From NCBI GenBank assembly GCA_008360955.1, contig LUCM01003396.1, positions 62,001 through 126,000 of the forward strand: a DNA stretch of 64,000 nt. Direction: 5' to 3'. The translations under genes and the position numbers were made by a program. This DNA is from Fasciolopsis buskii. Its lineage: Eukaryota > Platyhelminthes > Trematoda > Plagiorchiida > Fasciolidae. Positions 12,271 through 24,359 of the stretch are shown here, in pieces (position 1 is the first letter of the stretch; the number at the start of each line of letters is the position of its first letter). The notes under the pieces are model-generated. The model made no database searches and was not told where the DNA came from. It saw only the letters and a program-made list of their open reading frames with translations.

Positions 12271-12778
12271 CGACCTTCCCCCAGTTCTCTTCAAATTCGG
12301 TGGGGAAGCTCTGATGAAATCGCTTACCTCCTTGCTTCGCGATAGTTGGGACGAGGAGCTTATTCCGTTATCGTGGAATGAGGCACTACTTGTACCCATC
12401 TTCAAGAAGGGTACATGGAGTGACTGCAACAATCATCGTGGGATTAGTTTAATTCCGATAGCTACTCAGGTGTTAGCTTCGATAATGCCGCGCCGTTTGA
12501 CACCGATTTGTGGCAGTAATATCTGCGAACAGCAGGCCGGATTTCGGCCAGGTTGAGGTTGCATCAGCCAGATATTCACTCTCCGACAGATACTCAAAGC
12601 GCGCCACTCGCGCCGCCGTCCTACGATCGTAGTCTTCCTCGACTTGAAAGTTGCTTTCGACTCCGTGGATCGACCGGCTTTACTCAGTGCTCACCACCTG
12701 GAAGGGTATGCCAACGAAGTTTGTGAACCTGTTGCGAGCATTGTACTTCACACCTATGGTCGCGTGAGGTATTAGGTG
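12197..12778 (+). pseudogene. LINE reverse transcriptase, N-terminal half, broken
   Basis: The reading contains KRGKAAGPDDLPPVLFKFGG, NNHRGISLIPIATQ and EQQAGFRPG, which are early RT motifs. A TGA at 12554-12556 stands where relatives have an Arg codon, so CGA appears to have become TGA by CpG decay. Beyond the stop the frame resumes with CISQIFTLRQILKARH and FLDLKVAFDSVDR, including the first catalytic Asp region, followed by a frameshift near 12690. Homology ends abruptly near 12778 at the junction with the inverted piece. Confidence 0.85.
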
Positions 12779-12780
12779 AA

Positions 12781-13280
12781 CTCCATTACCTGGCCAAAAC
12801 GAATTTTGAAGACAAGAATGGAGAGATGGGATGCCGTTGTCCGACACCGCTTGCCGCTTCGAATGAAATTGTTAGTTCACCGTATACCTTCACACGACCA
12901 TAGGTATGCAAGTACAATGCTCGCAGGAAATCCGGGAACTTCGTTGGTACCACCATTCCGTTGAACAGCAGTGGATAGGTCTGTCCGATCCACTGAAACA
13001 AACGCGCCTTTCATGTTCAGAAAGACCACGATCGTAGGGCGGCGGTGTCCTAGCGCGTCCGAAGAGCTGCCGAAGAGTGATACCAGGTCGGTGCAACCCC
13101 GACCTCGATGAAATCAGGCCTGCTATTCATAGACGCCATTCTCGCGAACCGGTGTCAAACGACGCAGGCTTAATCGTAGCTAACACCTTAGTAACTATCG
13201 AATTAAACTGATCCCAACGATGATTGCTTGACTAGCACTCGTGTGCCTTGCTCGAGGGATGGATACAGATTGAGTGACTC
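12781..13280 (-). pseudogene. Inverted LINE reverse transcriptase piece
   Basis: On the minus strand this block reads through the same RT region as 12370-12778 and continues into the part also present at 13296-13440. Visible readings are LYPSLEQGTRVLVKQ (compare LVPIFKKGTWSDCNN in the forward copy), IVVFLNMKGAFVSVDR, and ALYLHTYGRVKVYGELT followed by ASGVGQRHPISPF. It is frameshifted. Its 12784-12935 part is a near-identical inverted repeat of 13296-13440, so it can form a long hairpin. Confidence 0.85.
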
Positions 13281-13289
13281 ACTCCAAAC

Positions 13290-14300
13290 AGAAACAGAAT
13301 GCGTTGTACTTGCATACCTATGGTCGTGTGAAGGTATACGATGAACTAACAAGTTCATTCGAAACGGCAAGCGGTGTCCGACAGCGGCATCCCATCTCTC
13401 CATTCTTCTTCAAATTCTTCTTGGGCCAGGTAATGGAGCATGTTTTAGGAGGTCGAACTGGGAATTGAAAGAAACCTTGTGCTCTGGATTGCTCCGATGA
13501 GGTCGTGTGCCAGAGCGGATCTGCGGACCCTACACAACATGAAATAGACAGACTCTCGAGGTCTGTAGCTCGGTTCGGCATGTGCTTTACTCCTTCAAAG
13601 TGTAAATTGATGTTACAAACCTGGACGACGATTGTCCCGAACGTGATATTGCATAGAGGGGAATTAACAAATGTTGACCGTTTCACTTGCTTTGTTCGCG
13701 GGGTGTCGAAGAATGGTAGCACGGCATCGGAGGTCAATATGCGTATATCAAAAGCTCGAGCAGCTTACGTCGGACGGGAACACTTGTGGCGTCGCCCTGA
13801 TATTTCACTGAAGTTGAAAGGTCATGTGTGCCGTACTGCGCTCAGTTCTGTTGTACGGTTGCGGGACATGGAGTATGCTTGTCGAAGATGTCCGTCGGTC
13901 GAAGGTTTTCGGTCGCCGATATCTACCTTGTATCGCTAAGATTGGATGGAGTGACCGGGTGAGTAATGTGGAGGTTAAGAATCTAGTACTAAGTGCCAAT
14001 TCTGAGAGCATCTTATCTCAGCGTATGAAACTTAGTAGACTACGCTGGTTGGGTCACGTGTTGCGTATGGCGAACACTCGCCTACCATATCGTGCCCCAT
14101 TCTGCGTTCCTCCGACGAAATAGAAGAAGGGAAGCCATGTGGCAACGTGGAATGAGAAAATGAATAGCGGACTTACGTAGAGTAGGTGTCTCACGCTTTC
14201 GTGGTTGGATTCCGAAAGACCCATCAACTAGCTGGCTGGAGACACTGAAGGATATGACAGTGAATCGTTAACAGTGGCGATCGTGTTGTCATTTTCTATC
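13290..14300 (+). pseudogene. LINE reverse transcriptase C-terminal half, broken
   Basis: Readings in shifting frames give ALYLHTYGRVKVYDELT, SGVRQRHPISPF, DRLSRSVARFGMCFTPSKC, KARAAYVGREHLWRR, then a segment with LLYGCGTW and EDVRRSKVF, and LRWLGHVLRM. This is the usual order of a flatworm RTE-type ORF2 C-terminus. The catalytic YADD box reads CSDE at 13490-13501. An in-frame stop follows GGRTGN near 13468, and several frameshifts follow. The 3' region ends with SWLETLKDMTVNR and QWRSCCHFL-like readings near 14230-14300. Confidence 0.88.
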
Positions 14301-14498
14301 GAATCTGAATGATTGAAAACACGTGCGTTTGTACAGTTAGACTGTGTTCCGTGTGTTGGCTGCAGCGGCATGTTATCTTTTCCCGCCTGTGTAGGTCCAC
14401 TTCCTGTTCCCCTTGGATATTCACTCTTTTTATAGAAACGTGTAACTCTGGGGATAGGCAGCGGTCAGTGAGGTTTGCCTTGCTGTTTAACGCTGAAG

Positions 14499-14517
14499 GA
14501 TGATGATGATAATGATA
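14499..14517 (+). repeat. GAT-rich tail of the LINE
   Basis: A short imperfect GAT repeat follows the non-coding 3' region of the element. RTE-clade elements usually end in short tandem repeats rather than poly(A), so this is read as the 3' terminus. Confidence 0.65.
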
Positions 14518-17500
14518 TTCATTTTCAACCTAATTGTGAAACTAAATTCTCAATGAAAATAGAAACTAAAATCTTCTACTGTAAATTGCCGATAAAAACC
14601 TTCCCCATTAGCTTGGATTTCCATGAGGTTTCTCGATATTTACTTGAACTACTTTGCACATTGCCCAAGGGTGAATGCCATCAAGAATACTCAGAGAAAA
14701 CCGCTGCTCGAAAATAAAAGTATCTTCTAGTTGTTATCGGCACTAACAAAATCGGGGCCTATGTCGTTCTTTCATATGGAAGTCCCGATCGTTCTTTGTG
14801 AGTATGTAATATGGGAAAAATCTCAGTGATGTGCATTACAAATACGGTTGAAAAATTGCAGTTTACGATCCAAAGAAATGAGGTCAGGTTTGCATCCTAT
14901 TCCTTCCTAAAAGCAACCATTCCATTCTGATTTATTCCCAATTAATGTGTCCACTGCATCTTTGGACCAAATTCCAAATAAGTGGGAAGAAAATGTATTT
15001 TCTTTAGTCCGTTAAGTGCTCCCTGAAGAACAAGGAATTTTGATTTGGTATTACGTTTGCATCCGAGCTAAAACACTAATTTTTCTAATGTTCGCTGTCA
15101 CCATTTAATAAGAGTTCCTGAATTCAAATCCTTTAACCACTAATTAACTTCATGCACTATTTCCAATTGCGACGTAACAGGATGCTTCTCGAGTTTCGTT
15201 GTTCGTTGCCTCATATAGAATTCATTTTATCAGCTCAACTGTGAGTTTTTATGGTCTTTCTGAGGCCCCAATTACAAATATAACGACCACATAGTGCTTC
15301 CAGTTAGGTTGACCCATGTTCACCACCGCCTCTACCGGACCATTATATACATTCATTAGAAAGAAACGAGGTGCATTTGGAGGCAGAATAATAATTTCCA
15401 TATATTTTTGTCAATCGCTAACACAAACCAATCTTAAATTTATAGGAAATCCTTTTGGCAACTGAGATAGATGAAGACTTGGTGAAAAGTATGCACAATT
15501 TGTAGAACTAATTGCGGATGGAATTGCTCAGATTGCTAGTTACTGGGTGCATGGAAATCGACTGCGCAGTTAATTCATTAGTGTTTCGCAGATTATTAGT
15601 AGTTTGAAGAGTTTGTGATACGTAAAAACGGTTTGGACGGAGAAAATAGATCAATCTCGTATTTTGCCATCAACGGGACTTGGCGATAGATAACTTGGAT
15701 TTTGCCAAGATAACCACCGTTTGTCTCGTGTCGCCTACTCCACCAGTCACTTAACGACAGCTCTGAAATGCGGGACGTTAGTTGCTAATCTGTCTTACCA
15801 ATGTAATCCCCTCCACAATTACCAATGAACTAGAAGAGAAAATGCGGGAGGATTTTTCAGAAGTCTGAATTCTCGATTGTCCAGGTCAGTCCTTCTGCTT
15901 GTCGGAGGCTACTGGTGGACTGTGACCAAGACGGTTCCTCCCAATGCAGGCGTGAGTTCTCGTCGTCGATCATTAAACAAATGACTACCTTCGAATGGTG
16001 CCTTAAGAGGCACCCGCTCATATGGTCCTAACTGGACCAGATCACTTTGGGTCTGCTCCCTTTGTTGACTCCACTAAACTTTTCTGGTTAGTCTCTTCGC
16101 AGCAGTATTTCTGACTGCTTCACGCAGCTTTTCCGTTGATCGAACTTTGTTGTGTCCCATCCGATTCAGTTATCATTTTCATGTCCAGAAAATTTAGTCG
16201 ATCGTTCTCCTTCTTCTCAGCTGTGGCAGAGAAATAAGATGCACAGAATTAAAAGAAGTGCAACAGTTGGGAAATTTTGTGGATGCAGAGAAGTACTATT
16301 TCTAAGGCTGTGGGCTTGTAAGGCAAAACAACGACGGTGCGGCGAATCGCTTTATCAGATACTGATGCATTCCAATTGAATTATCCAAACACCCCACCGA
16401 GTAATATCCATCGTAAGCCACAGGGCCAGGTTAACGAATTAGTACTAAAGAACCAGACTAATAAAATAGTCTGTTAAGCTCTTGGGCAAATGTCTCCGCA
16501 ATAGCCATCAAAATGTCGATGGTACAAAATGCCTTGTGATGTGGCGTGACTTCCCTCCAATCATTGATAAAACACATCAGCCAAAATGGGACCAAGGAGG
16601 GCTGCTCATCGCTATACCATCGATTTGTCTGCCATTTTGCATCACTACGCATGCTAACTGTTCCATTCTCCAAATCCATGTTTTTGGTTATCCATCGGGA
16701 TCTGTGGTTCGTCACTGAGCTGAATTATTCCTGATTTTGCTGACCTTAGCCCAAGGGTTTTAGAAAAGATTCTAACCTAGCCGGCAGTGAAACCATCCTG
16801 GCTGTCCAGGACACTGGTTCTCTTCAACGTTTTTACACTTCATGGCTTCATTTCGGTAACAGCACTGGGATTTTGCATTCGTCATCGGTCTTCGGTGAAC
16901 ATACCTCCACCTTATGAAGGCAATTCGCTGGATATCCTCAGCAGATGCTACTTGAGACGCACAGTCATATGGGAGCTAGGTTTTCAGGTTGAGTGGCCGA
17001 ATCAAAGCCCGAAGTGCAACCTCACGACCGCACTAAGCCGTCTGGAGGATTGACCGAAGCAGACAGCCAAATGTTAAAATCATCCTTCATGCATTTTACA
17101 GATAACATCTCACAGTTTTATCAGGGTTTAATCAGATGGTACAGAAAACAGCTGCAGATATAAAGAGGATTCTTTAAAAGATCACTAACTCGTGCACGTA
17201 AAACCTATCAGTTCACCAGAATCTAGGAAAAATATGTAGTGCTACAAAACAAAGGAGTACCGCGAAGCGGAAATATTCAAAAGGATTATAAGTGATGCAC
17301 CCTATTCGATACTTCGCGACAGCCAAACAGGATCTATTTAGGAGTGTGAAGTACAGAATTCAGGGACAGAAAAGGTACCTGCTGGTGAAGTAGTCTGAAG
17401 ATGGATTTTATTTCCTTGACGCCTTAGATGCGGCTTGGTCCATAACACACTGTCAAGACACATATTGAACCAGAGAAAACGTTGAACTGAGTCTACATTA

Positions 17501-20500
17501 TGCATCAACATTTGGACTTCAGATTGAACAAAAATGACTAAAAACAAATCTGCAAAAATCGGTCGAGAGTTGACCGATGGCGCCAGACGGTGCACAAGGA
17601 ATCCAATAGAGAATCTTGAGGGTCCAACAATGGACGAAAATCGCGCAAGGAAGAATCAGAGGTTGAAGTTCCTCCAAATGGAGGATGCAATATGTCTATA
17701 TCTGGGTGGAACAACACGTCGGCTGTCACATCGTCATCCCTGGGAACACAGCATGTATCCGTTGCAAACTGGTAGTCCGGAGCTTGCGGTTTTGTTGTCA
17801 ATATTGTGTATCGTTTGCGGATGGTTGAATACAGTTCCGCCGATGCACACAATCAAATGCGTGGTTATTGCCAATCGACAAGAGTACGTACCACACATTC
17901 TCCTGTCTTGTTCCTGCATCAGAAAGCGAAACATACTATTGACAACGAAAACCTATACTTCTCGACCCTGTGTCCGCTTTAAGGAGGTCAGTTGTGTCGA
18001 ACCGACGAGAAGCTTCCTTTAAGTCATCATGTGCCAAGGTTAATCATCCGTGCATTCTTCTACTGATTCCCATGAGATTCTATATGATTTCCGGAACTTT
18101 GTTTTCAGAATTATGTCAAAATCATTTGGGTTTATGTCGCAGATACTTGGAACAGGATAAGAACATGCTTCTGTTTAGTATGAATTCTCAACATTTTAGA
18201 ACAATGTATAAGTAATCCATGCACTCTACAGTACGTAGGCACAAATGTGCCTATTTATCAGGCATCCGGCTTATGCAAACAGGATCTCAACAGGTCAGAT
18301 AGATGACATTGTCGGGTAGTTCTGGCATAATCCCGAATGATGTCAGTATATTTTGGAAATAACGTAGAAGATGGTACAATGCCAATTCAAAAGACGTATA
18401 GTTACCGGGATGCTTGCGTAGGAGCACTGGATACTCTTACTAAGGGACTCGCAATAACCACGAAACTAGTTGAGCGCTTCCGGAGGAATTTTGTTCATCC
18501 GTCCTTATGAAAAGCCTAACACTGACAACAGTAGAAACACCAAGGCTGTTTATTGAGATTTGATGCGATATCAGTCTGTTAGAAATTTCAATTACTCTGA
18601 ATGTGCAGCACATTTAAATAGAGACTCACTAGCCATTTAGATACATGTATACATAAACATATACATATAAAAATCGATATGAGTGAATGCAAACGGTAAA
18701 ATGCGGACAACTTCATTGAAAAGAAGTAAGAACGTCTTGTCAGTAATAAACAATCTAAATGTTTTGAGGTAAACTAAAAGCTAAGAACGATATTGTGATG
18801 GATTACTCGAGAATGTCGACCACATTTATGGCGTTTTGACAGCATGTTTTCGTGAGGTCAGTTTCTGACAAAACATTTAGACCTGTGGGATTGTTTGACA
18901 TATGATCATATACGTATGGGATGGGGTAGAGGTTGAGGACAGTTGCCGACACTCTGCAAAAGGTCTCCAGTTGCCAAATAACTTCGAGAAAATGTACAAC
19001 AGGGGGGGGGCACGAGAAACCAGGCATGAATTATCCGCACGTGTGAATCCTTGTCCCACAACGACAAGCCCTTCAGGATGACGACAATGTGGTCTTGAGT
19101 AAACTGACGGCTGCAGTGGTTATGAGATGCTGCACCTACTGGGAAACGAGACTGGTGAACAGATATGGTTTAGCGAGAGGGAAAATCTTTCAAATTTTTA
19201 TCAAGGGCCGTTGAGAGTTTATCGATCGGATAAAGAGGAAAATGATGAGCCGGCTATTTTCGAGTTTGTACCTATTGCGTTTTTCCGATAGGTGGGTTTT
19301 TGAGGTCGAGAGAGGTAGTTTGACATACGACGGGATCTCTGCCTGAATGAATATCAACTGAAAACGCTAGTTCCAAATCAAGGATCACTTAGGTTACAAC
19401 CGTAACATTGTTGGTCGCCTGCACTGTGTGCTAAGTCTGTTTGAGACCCTGGTGTTTGGTCGGCGGGATGACACTGATTTCTGCAACTGTGTAGATGCGA
19501 AACCGACTACCGATGAAGTGATCCATGATGCAAAGCAGGGGACATTCAAGTAGCGTGCAAGGGACAGTCATCGTCCATACTATCTGTCTCGGTCGTTTGG
19601 CTCCTGCGGTTTGCGGAAAGAACAGGGGGGGCACAGTTACAGACTTCGCGATCAAAAGTGTGATGAAAAAGTCACAAACATTTGCAAGGACTGGGATCAA
19701 AGGCGGCTGGTTGACATTGTCGGAAGAAATCGTCCATAGGTGGTTGTACCTATCATGGTGTTTAGTTGTGTGCACAATGCAAACGCATTGCCTCCTTAAG
19801 CCCGGAATTGTCATTACGTATGTTCGGTTGGTTCGGTGTGCTGGGAGCGTGACGAGCTACTTGCCTTTTCAACGGAACCTGCAGAATTGTATTTATTTTG
19901 GGTGGTACATAAGATGGTTTTTCTGCTAGGTTCACGGCTGGTATGCATAAACTATCAGCCAAATTTTCGGTACCCTCAACAGGTTAGTAATGCTTTCTTG
20001 GAACTTAAATCACAGTAAGACTGGGTCAGAAAAGAGGATCCAAGAAACAAACAATGTTATGACAAGCTACTAATAAGATGATGTCCTGACCGCATTCTTG
20101 AGAAATGACAGTCTTCTGGGGCTAGACTTGGTAACTTGAAGTGCACTCATCTTTTATTATACTATGACACGGGCAAAGTATTGGATTCATGGTCCATGAT
20201 GCCAACTGTGCGGATTTACGTATTACTTTGTAATTATCGTAAAAAATGTTTCTTGAAATGTCCCCTGCTGCTAGGAGATCAGTTATTTCCGATGAAGGTC
20301 TAACTGCCCGCAACCTGAAATTTTCGAAGGTAATATTTTAGTTTTCACAATCTACATGTTGCTCATGCACTTAATTTGCGTTTTGGCAGTTTGCGGGTTC
20401 GTAAGTACATATACACATGGAGTCATTTTTCCCGTGTACCCTTCCGTATTCTACTCTACGTGAAAAATTTTCTTTAGGAGGGACTGGATTAGTCAGATAA

Positions 20501-20579
20501 AAATATGGGTAGGGAAGGGATTTGTATTGTTACATGCATAACCTGAATACACAAGAATGTGTTGTGTTAATTGTTTTGT
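14518..20579. other. TPPP intron 1, middle part
   Basis: No gene can be supported. A GC-richer block near 15890-16140 and open frames on both strands around 17340-18020 and 19430-19930 look like decayed repeats. The last region contains two similar G-runs, at about 19003 and 19625. I recognise no domain in them. The rest is AT-rich unique-looking DNA. Confidence 0.55.
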
Positions 20580-21690
20580 TGTCTAGGGTTTGCATTGGGA
20601 CGGAGGGTGGGCCAGGGGAGTTAAAGAGCAACCACAAATTGTTTTTGCGAGCACAGTGGAGGACTGCGATGACTGATCGCGACAGCTTCCGTAGTGCTCA
20701 AGACGCGACACTTTGCCAACCTAGACTGTTGACCTCTGACCGTATGCGGGGTCTGGAAAGCTTGCGTCACATTCACGGTGTGATTTGTCTGTCAAAGATG
20801 TGAAACGACTGCGCTAATAAGTGACTTAATTGTTCCAGTGCCTAACCATGCCGGATTGTGCTAACGGATGCGTTCCGACAGGCGCCTGGTCGTGCGGCCG
20901 ATGTGCATTGTCCCACAGGAACATGTCAATGAATAGATACAAAACAAGGCTGTAGAATCAGGAACCTCGTCTTTCAACCGTAATGACACTTCGGGGTGGG
21001 ATCTGAACGAGATTCGAAGCTTGGATGCTTAAATTGTCAGTCTTCGTCGTGCTATCTCTGCTAGTGTATCACCTTTGAATGGCAGAAATATGTATATTGG
21101 GTTCTTCTCCACCGTCACCCTCATAGGAACTTCCTTTTCTTCAGCATTTTATCGATTAATCTACTTGGGAAACCATTTTCGGTGAATACTCTTCTCTGGG
21201 TCTGCAGTTCAGTTTCAATAGTATCTTCTGTGCACATACTTTTTGTTCTGGTTGAGACGTCTTATTAGGTTCCTGTTCACATCAAGAAGTACAAAGCTGC
21301 GGAATTTGATGTGGCTTTCCCGTGTGCCCGTCGCCGAATCGAGCCGTCTTCTCGACGACGTATTTGCTATTTCATTGCTTTACTCCATCTCTGTTGTGAA
21401 TTTCACATTTGCATGAGCCGCGTTGAACTTACTCAACAGTTGGTTAGTTCTCGTCGAGGGGTTGAGTACACAGACGATGTCATCTACATTTCGTTTGTAT
21501 AGGTGCAGCGCTTTTAATGACGACTCGAGTGGTCGATGTTCCAGCTTTGCCATAAAAATGTCGGCTAGTAATGGACCGAGTGGGGACCCCATTGCTTCGC
21601 CCTCCTTTTGGCGGTAAATTTGTTTATTGAATTTAAACTGGACGTTGTAGACACAAAGGAACAAAAATTGTTTCCAGTCCATCCTAAAGA
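20580..21690 (-). mobile_element. Penelope-like element relic (RT + GIY-YIG)
   Basis: On the minus strand, reading from 21690 downward, a decayed Penelope-like retroelement is visible. The RT part has DWKQFLFLCVYNVQFKFNK, then GEAMGSPLGPLLADIFMAKLE-type sequence (about 21541-21620). The catalytic box reads NVDDI, where YVDD is usual (about 21475-21493). Stops and frame changes follow, with a FVLLDVNRNLIRRLNQNKK reading near 21240-21310. The endonuclease part reads FLPFKGDTLAEIA, then CSCGTMHIGRTTRRLSERI (about 20875-20937), a GIY-YIG signature, and a tail near 20600-20720 with EAVAISHRS and LCSQK. The 5' part of RT is missing, as is common in Penelope elements. It is antisense to TPPP within intron 1 and clearly inactive. 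Confidence 0.88.
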
Positions 21691-24211
21691 AAATTTTTCT
21701 GAATATATAGTGATGTAGTGGTATGAGTAGAAATCATTGAAAATAAGCTTGTTCGCCAACTTGTTTTTTCTCAATGTGCTCAGAGGGAATTTTCAAGGAA
21801 TCTACCGTGTTAATACAGATATTCACAAGTAAACGCAAATGATTAACAAAATGCCTTTGTGACCACGCAAATTTACGTAAAATGTTTGCCTGAATGCATG
21901 TTTATTTTCGTGTATGTGCGTTTAAAACAAAGTGCACGTTAGTAAACGTAACACCGAAATAATTCTGCTAGTGCAGCTTCCTACCTATTCCGCTGCATCT
22001 TAACCATACTTCTTAAATCCGCTTACTCGTGCTACGTCTATCACCTCACTGCCAGTGAAAGCTTATCCGTTGTACGTTTTCCTAACGCACGATGCTCGCC
22101 TGTGGGCAAAGGGTTTTGGAAGTCCCTTCATTCTACACAGTGACCAACTTGCACACAAAATGTTTAATCCCGCAAAAGAAAGAGTATACTATTGTGTTGA
22201 ATGTTCTCAGTTTATACAGGAAGAATATAGTTTCTGGTCACCGAAATATCCGCTGCCGTCCACTAAGGCAGACTCATTTTAATTTTATGTGTAGTGGGTT
22301 TGACAAATTGCTACTGAGACAGCAGGGAACATCTCACTCAATTGCCTCGGTCACTCTTGAAGTAGGAAACTCAAAGCCATGGATTGCGCTATTTCTTCTA
22401 TTAACTAATTCCATTGAATTTTCCAATTTTGTTTAGCTGACAGAATGACAAAAATTATGCCTATTCAGAAAGCAGATATAATTTAAATAACTGAAAATTA
22501 CTTAAATACTGATGGATTTGTAGATGGGCAGAATGTTTGTAATTTGTTTTTGTACATAATATTACCATGTTCTGTGGTAGTTTTTCCACTGGGATGGACT
22601 TGATAAATGAAGTATTCCTTGCTTTATCTTCAACGGAATGCAACAGAGATGACCGGTCAAGTCCGGATGCAGTTTACATCTGCTGGGATAATGAGTGATC
22701 AGAATCCGTTGTAAGCAAAGTGGGATATCTGCAATTTCTGTCATCATAGACGAGATTTTTTGTGAACTTCTCATAGACACCTGTGTTAAGCTGTAAGTAT
22801 AGTGACAAATGCAAAATTTCCGTTGACATTCGCAGTTCTTCCAGATTTCAACACATGGTAGCTTTTACGAATTCTCTGTCGCCTGGAGTTGACACAGCTT
22901 ATTCTTATCCGGTTTTTGTTGCCTAGAAAACTCCTTCAACTAAACCAAGAAATCCTATTAAAAAGCTCGTCATCTAAGAGAAACGGATCTTTACCGCTGT
23001 GTGGATGTTAGTTTTCTTCGGGGAAATTTACCGAATCTCCCTCTGTCGCATTTCGTGCTGGCAGACATTGAACAGAATTGCTTCTATGAGATTTTGATCA
23101 GACCCTCGTGAAAGTCGACAAATCCAGCAGCAACAAACGAATATCTTTGATGGACTTCGAAATATTGAACATTAGAAAAACGAATCCAAGCCTCAAGTAC
23201 AGAGAATGGAATATCTTAACCGGCTCACAGTCGAACATATTTGGCATCAAATCGAACTAGTAGGTTCTCACACTGTTGAGCACTTCTCCGTTATCGGGAA
23301 GGTTAATTAGGTTATTATTCTTCCACTTGCATGCGATGGTGGCATGGGTATTATTAATTCATGATGCTGTTGTATTGTTTCCTACGAAGTCCACTGTCAC
23401 TAGCATCGTCATTATTTACCTGCAAGGTAGCAGGAGACTACCAAAGTATGTTTGTTTTATTTATACCTTTTTCTGTGCTCATACATGAAGAGAACAAATT
23501 AACAGAAAATCGCCCTGCATATGTTAACTTGCCACCATCTAGAACTAAAACCAATGAATTCTATTTTCACGCTTGTGATAACTAATTAGGTCCAAAGGAC
23601 ATTTACTCAGTTATTCCTGAAATTCAAACGATTTCTCGGGGAAACGAATTCACGAAGTTTCAGTTCCCCAAACATCAAGACAAAAGTGGTGTAAACAGAA
23701 AGATCATTTCTATTAAGTTAATAGAATCAGGAGTCGTTAAAGGAGGACAAAATTTGTTGATATTTCGGTTGCTTCTAGCAGGTTTTATGAAAGTAAGTTC
23801 CAACAAAATTAACCATTTGTTGCATGATACTTTTGAAGTTTCATTTTAGGGATACAGTCTAAAACATGATTTTACAGACCGTGTGTACCTGAGATTTTGT
23901 ATGCTTGCGCATTCCGAACCAATTGATTATGTGGATGTTCTTTCAAAACCAGGTCTAAATTAAAAACTTCGGAATACCTGTGCTTATTGGGATATTTGTG
24001 GCCGAAACGTTGCGAAGATTCGAGATCTTTTCGTTTGTCTTATACTTTAGTCCCTTCTCGTTGGTCTTATATAATGACGAACAGATATAGACGAATGGGA
24101 TTCATTCAGAAGGAAATAGAAATCAAATATTTGAGAAACTTTCCGTTTCGGAGCAGACTTTCAAATGACCACCTTTTTCGTGCTTACCAATTCCCTTAAT
24201 TCCACCATCAG
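21691..24211. other. TPPP intron 1, right part
   Basis: AT-rich DNA with no exon I can support. Short open frames at 22055-22436 and 23276-23585 have no flanking splice sites that make sense and no recognisable domain. The end of this stretch carries the pyrimidine-rich acceptor of TPPP exon 2. Confidence 0.6.
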
Positions 24212-24359
24212 AGGCATCGATTATGATGGGTTTGTAAAATTCATCACAAACTACTTGGGACCGGCATACGGACGAATGAACGGAATTGAACAAAAAGAAG
24301 CAATTCAAGAAATCAAAGAGAAATTGTCCAAAGCACAACCACAATTGAAAAATACGACG
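24212..24359 (+). CDS. TPPP: TPPP/p25-alpha, exon 2
   Basis: This internal exon runs from acceptor CCACCATCAG|A to donor ACGACG|GTAAAG. Its first base completes the Glu codon (GA|A) left open by exon 1, and it ends in phase 0. Encoded residues are about 65-114: EGIDYDGFVKFITNYLG, then a helix with EQKEAIQEIKEKLSKAQP. This matches the family segment in which human TPPP has a TFEQFQEALEELA helix followed by a K-rich helix. The frame agreement across a 22.75 kb intron together with the homology is strong evidence that the exons belong together. Confidence 0.88.

Larger units (their letters stand above)
11776..14517 (+). mobile_element. Rearranged, dead RTE-type non-LTR retrotransposon
   Basis: This is a decayed LINE of the type common in trematode and cestode genomes. 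Order on the + strand: linker ahead of RT (11776-12270), first half of RT (12197-12778), an inverted RT piece (about 12781-13280), then the second half of RT and the conserved C-terminal region (about 13290-14280). It ends in a short GAT-rich repeat at 14499-14517, typical of RTE 3' ends. Recognisable readings include NNHRGISLIPIATQVLASI, QAGFRPG, FLDLKVAFDSVDR, LRWLGHVLRM and, near the end, a DMTVNRxQWRSCC-like signature. Stops, frameshifts and a ruined catalytic motif show that it is inactive. The 5' endonuclease is missing or unrecognised. It sits inside TPPP intron 1 in the sense direction. Confidence 0.9.

Noticed and set aside
12786..13403. Minus-strand open frames as separate host genes
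   Set aside because: Their residues align to the reverse transcriptase of the surrounding LINE; they are an inverted piece of the element or its shadow.
13318..13737. 139-codon minus-strand frame across the LINE 3' half
   Set aside because: It is antisense to a clear RT reading and has no homology of its own that I can see.
17338..18022. Overlapping open frames of 162 and 104 codons on opposite strands
   Set aside because: No domain and no splice sites in phase; the two strands contradict each other. Possibly an old repeat.
19431..19962. 134-codon + and 127-codon - open frames
   Set aside because: Compositions are irregular, with no motif. The shared G-run near 19625 and 19003 suggests decayed repeat, but I could not align the two areas.
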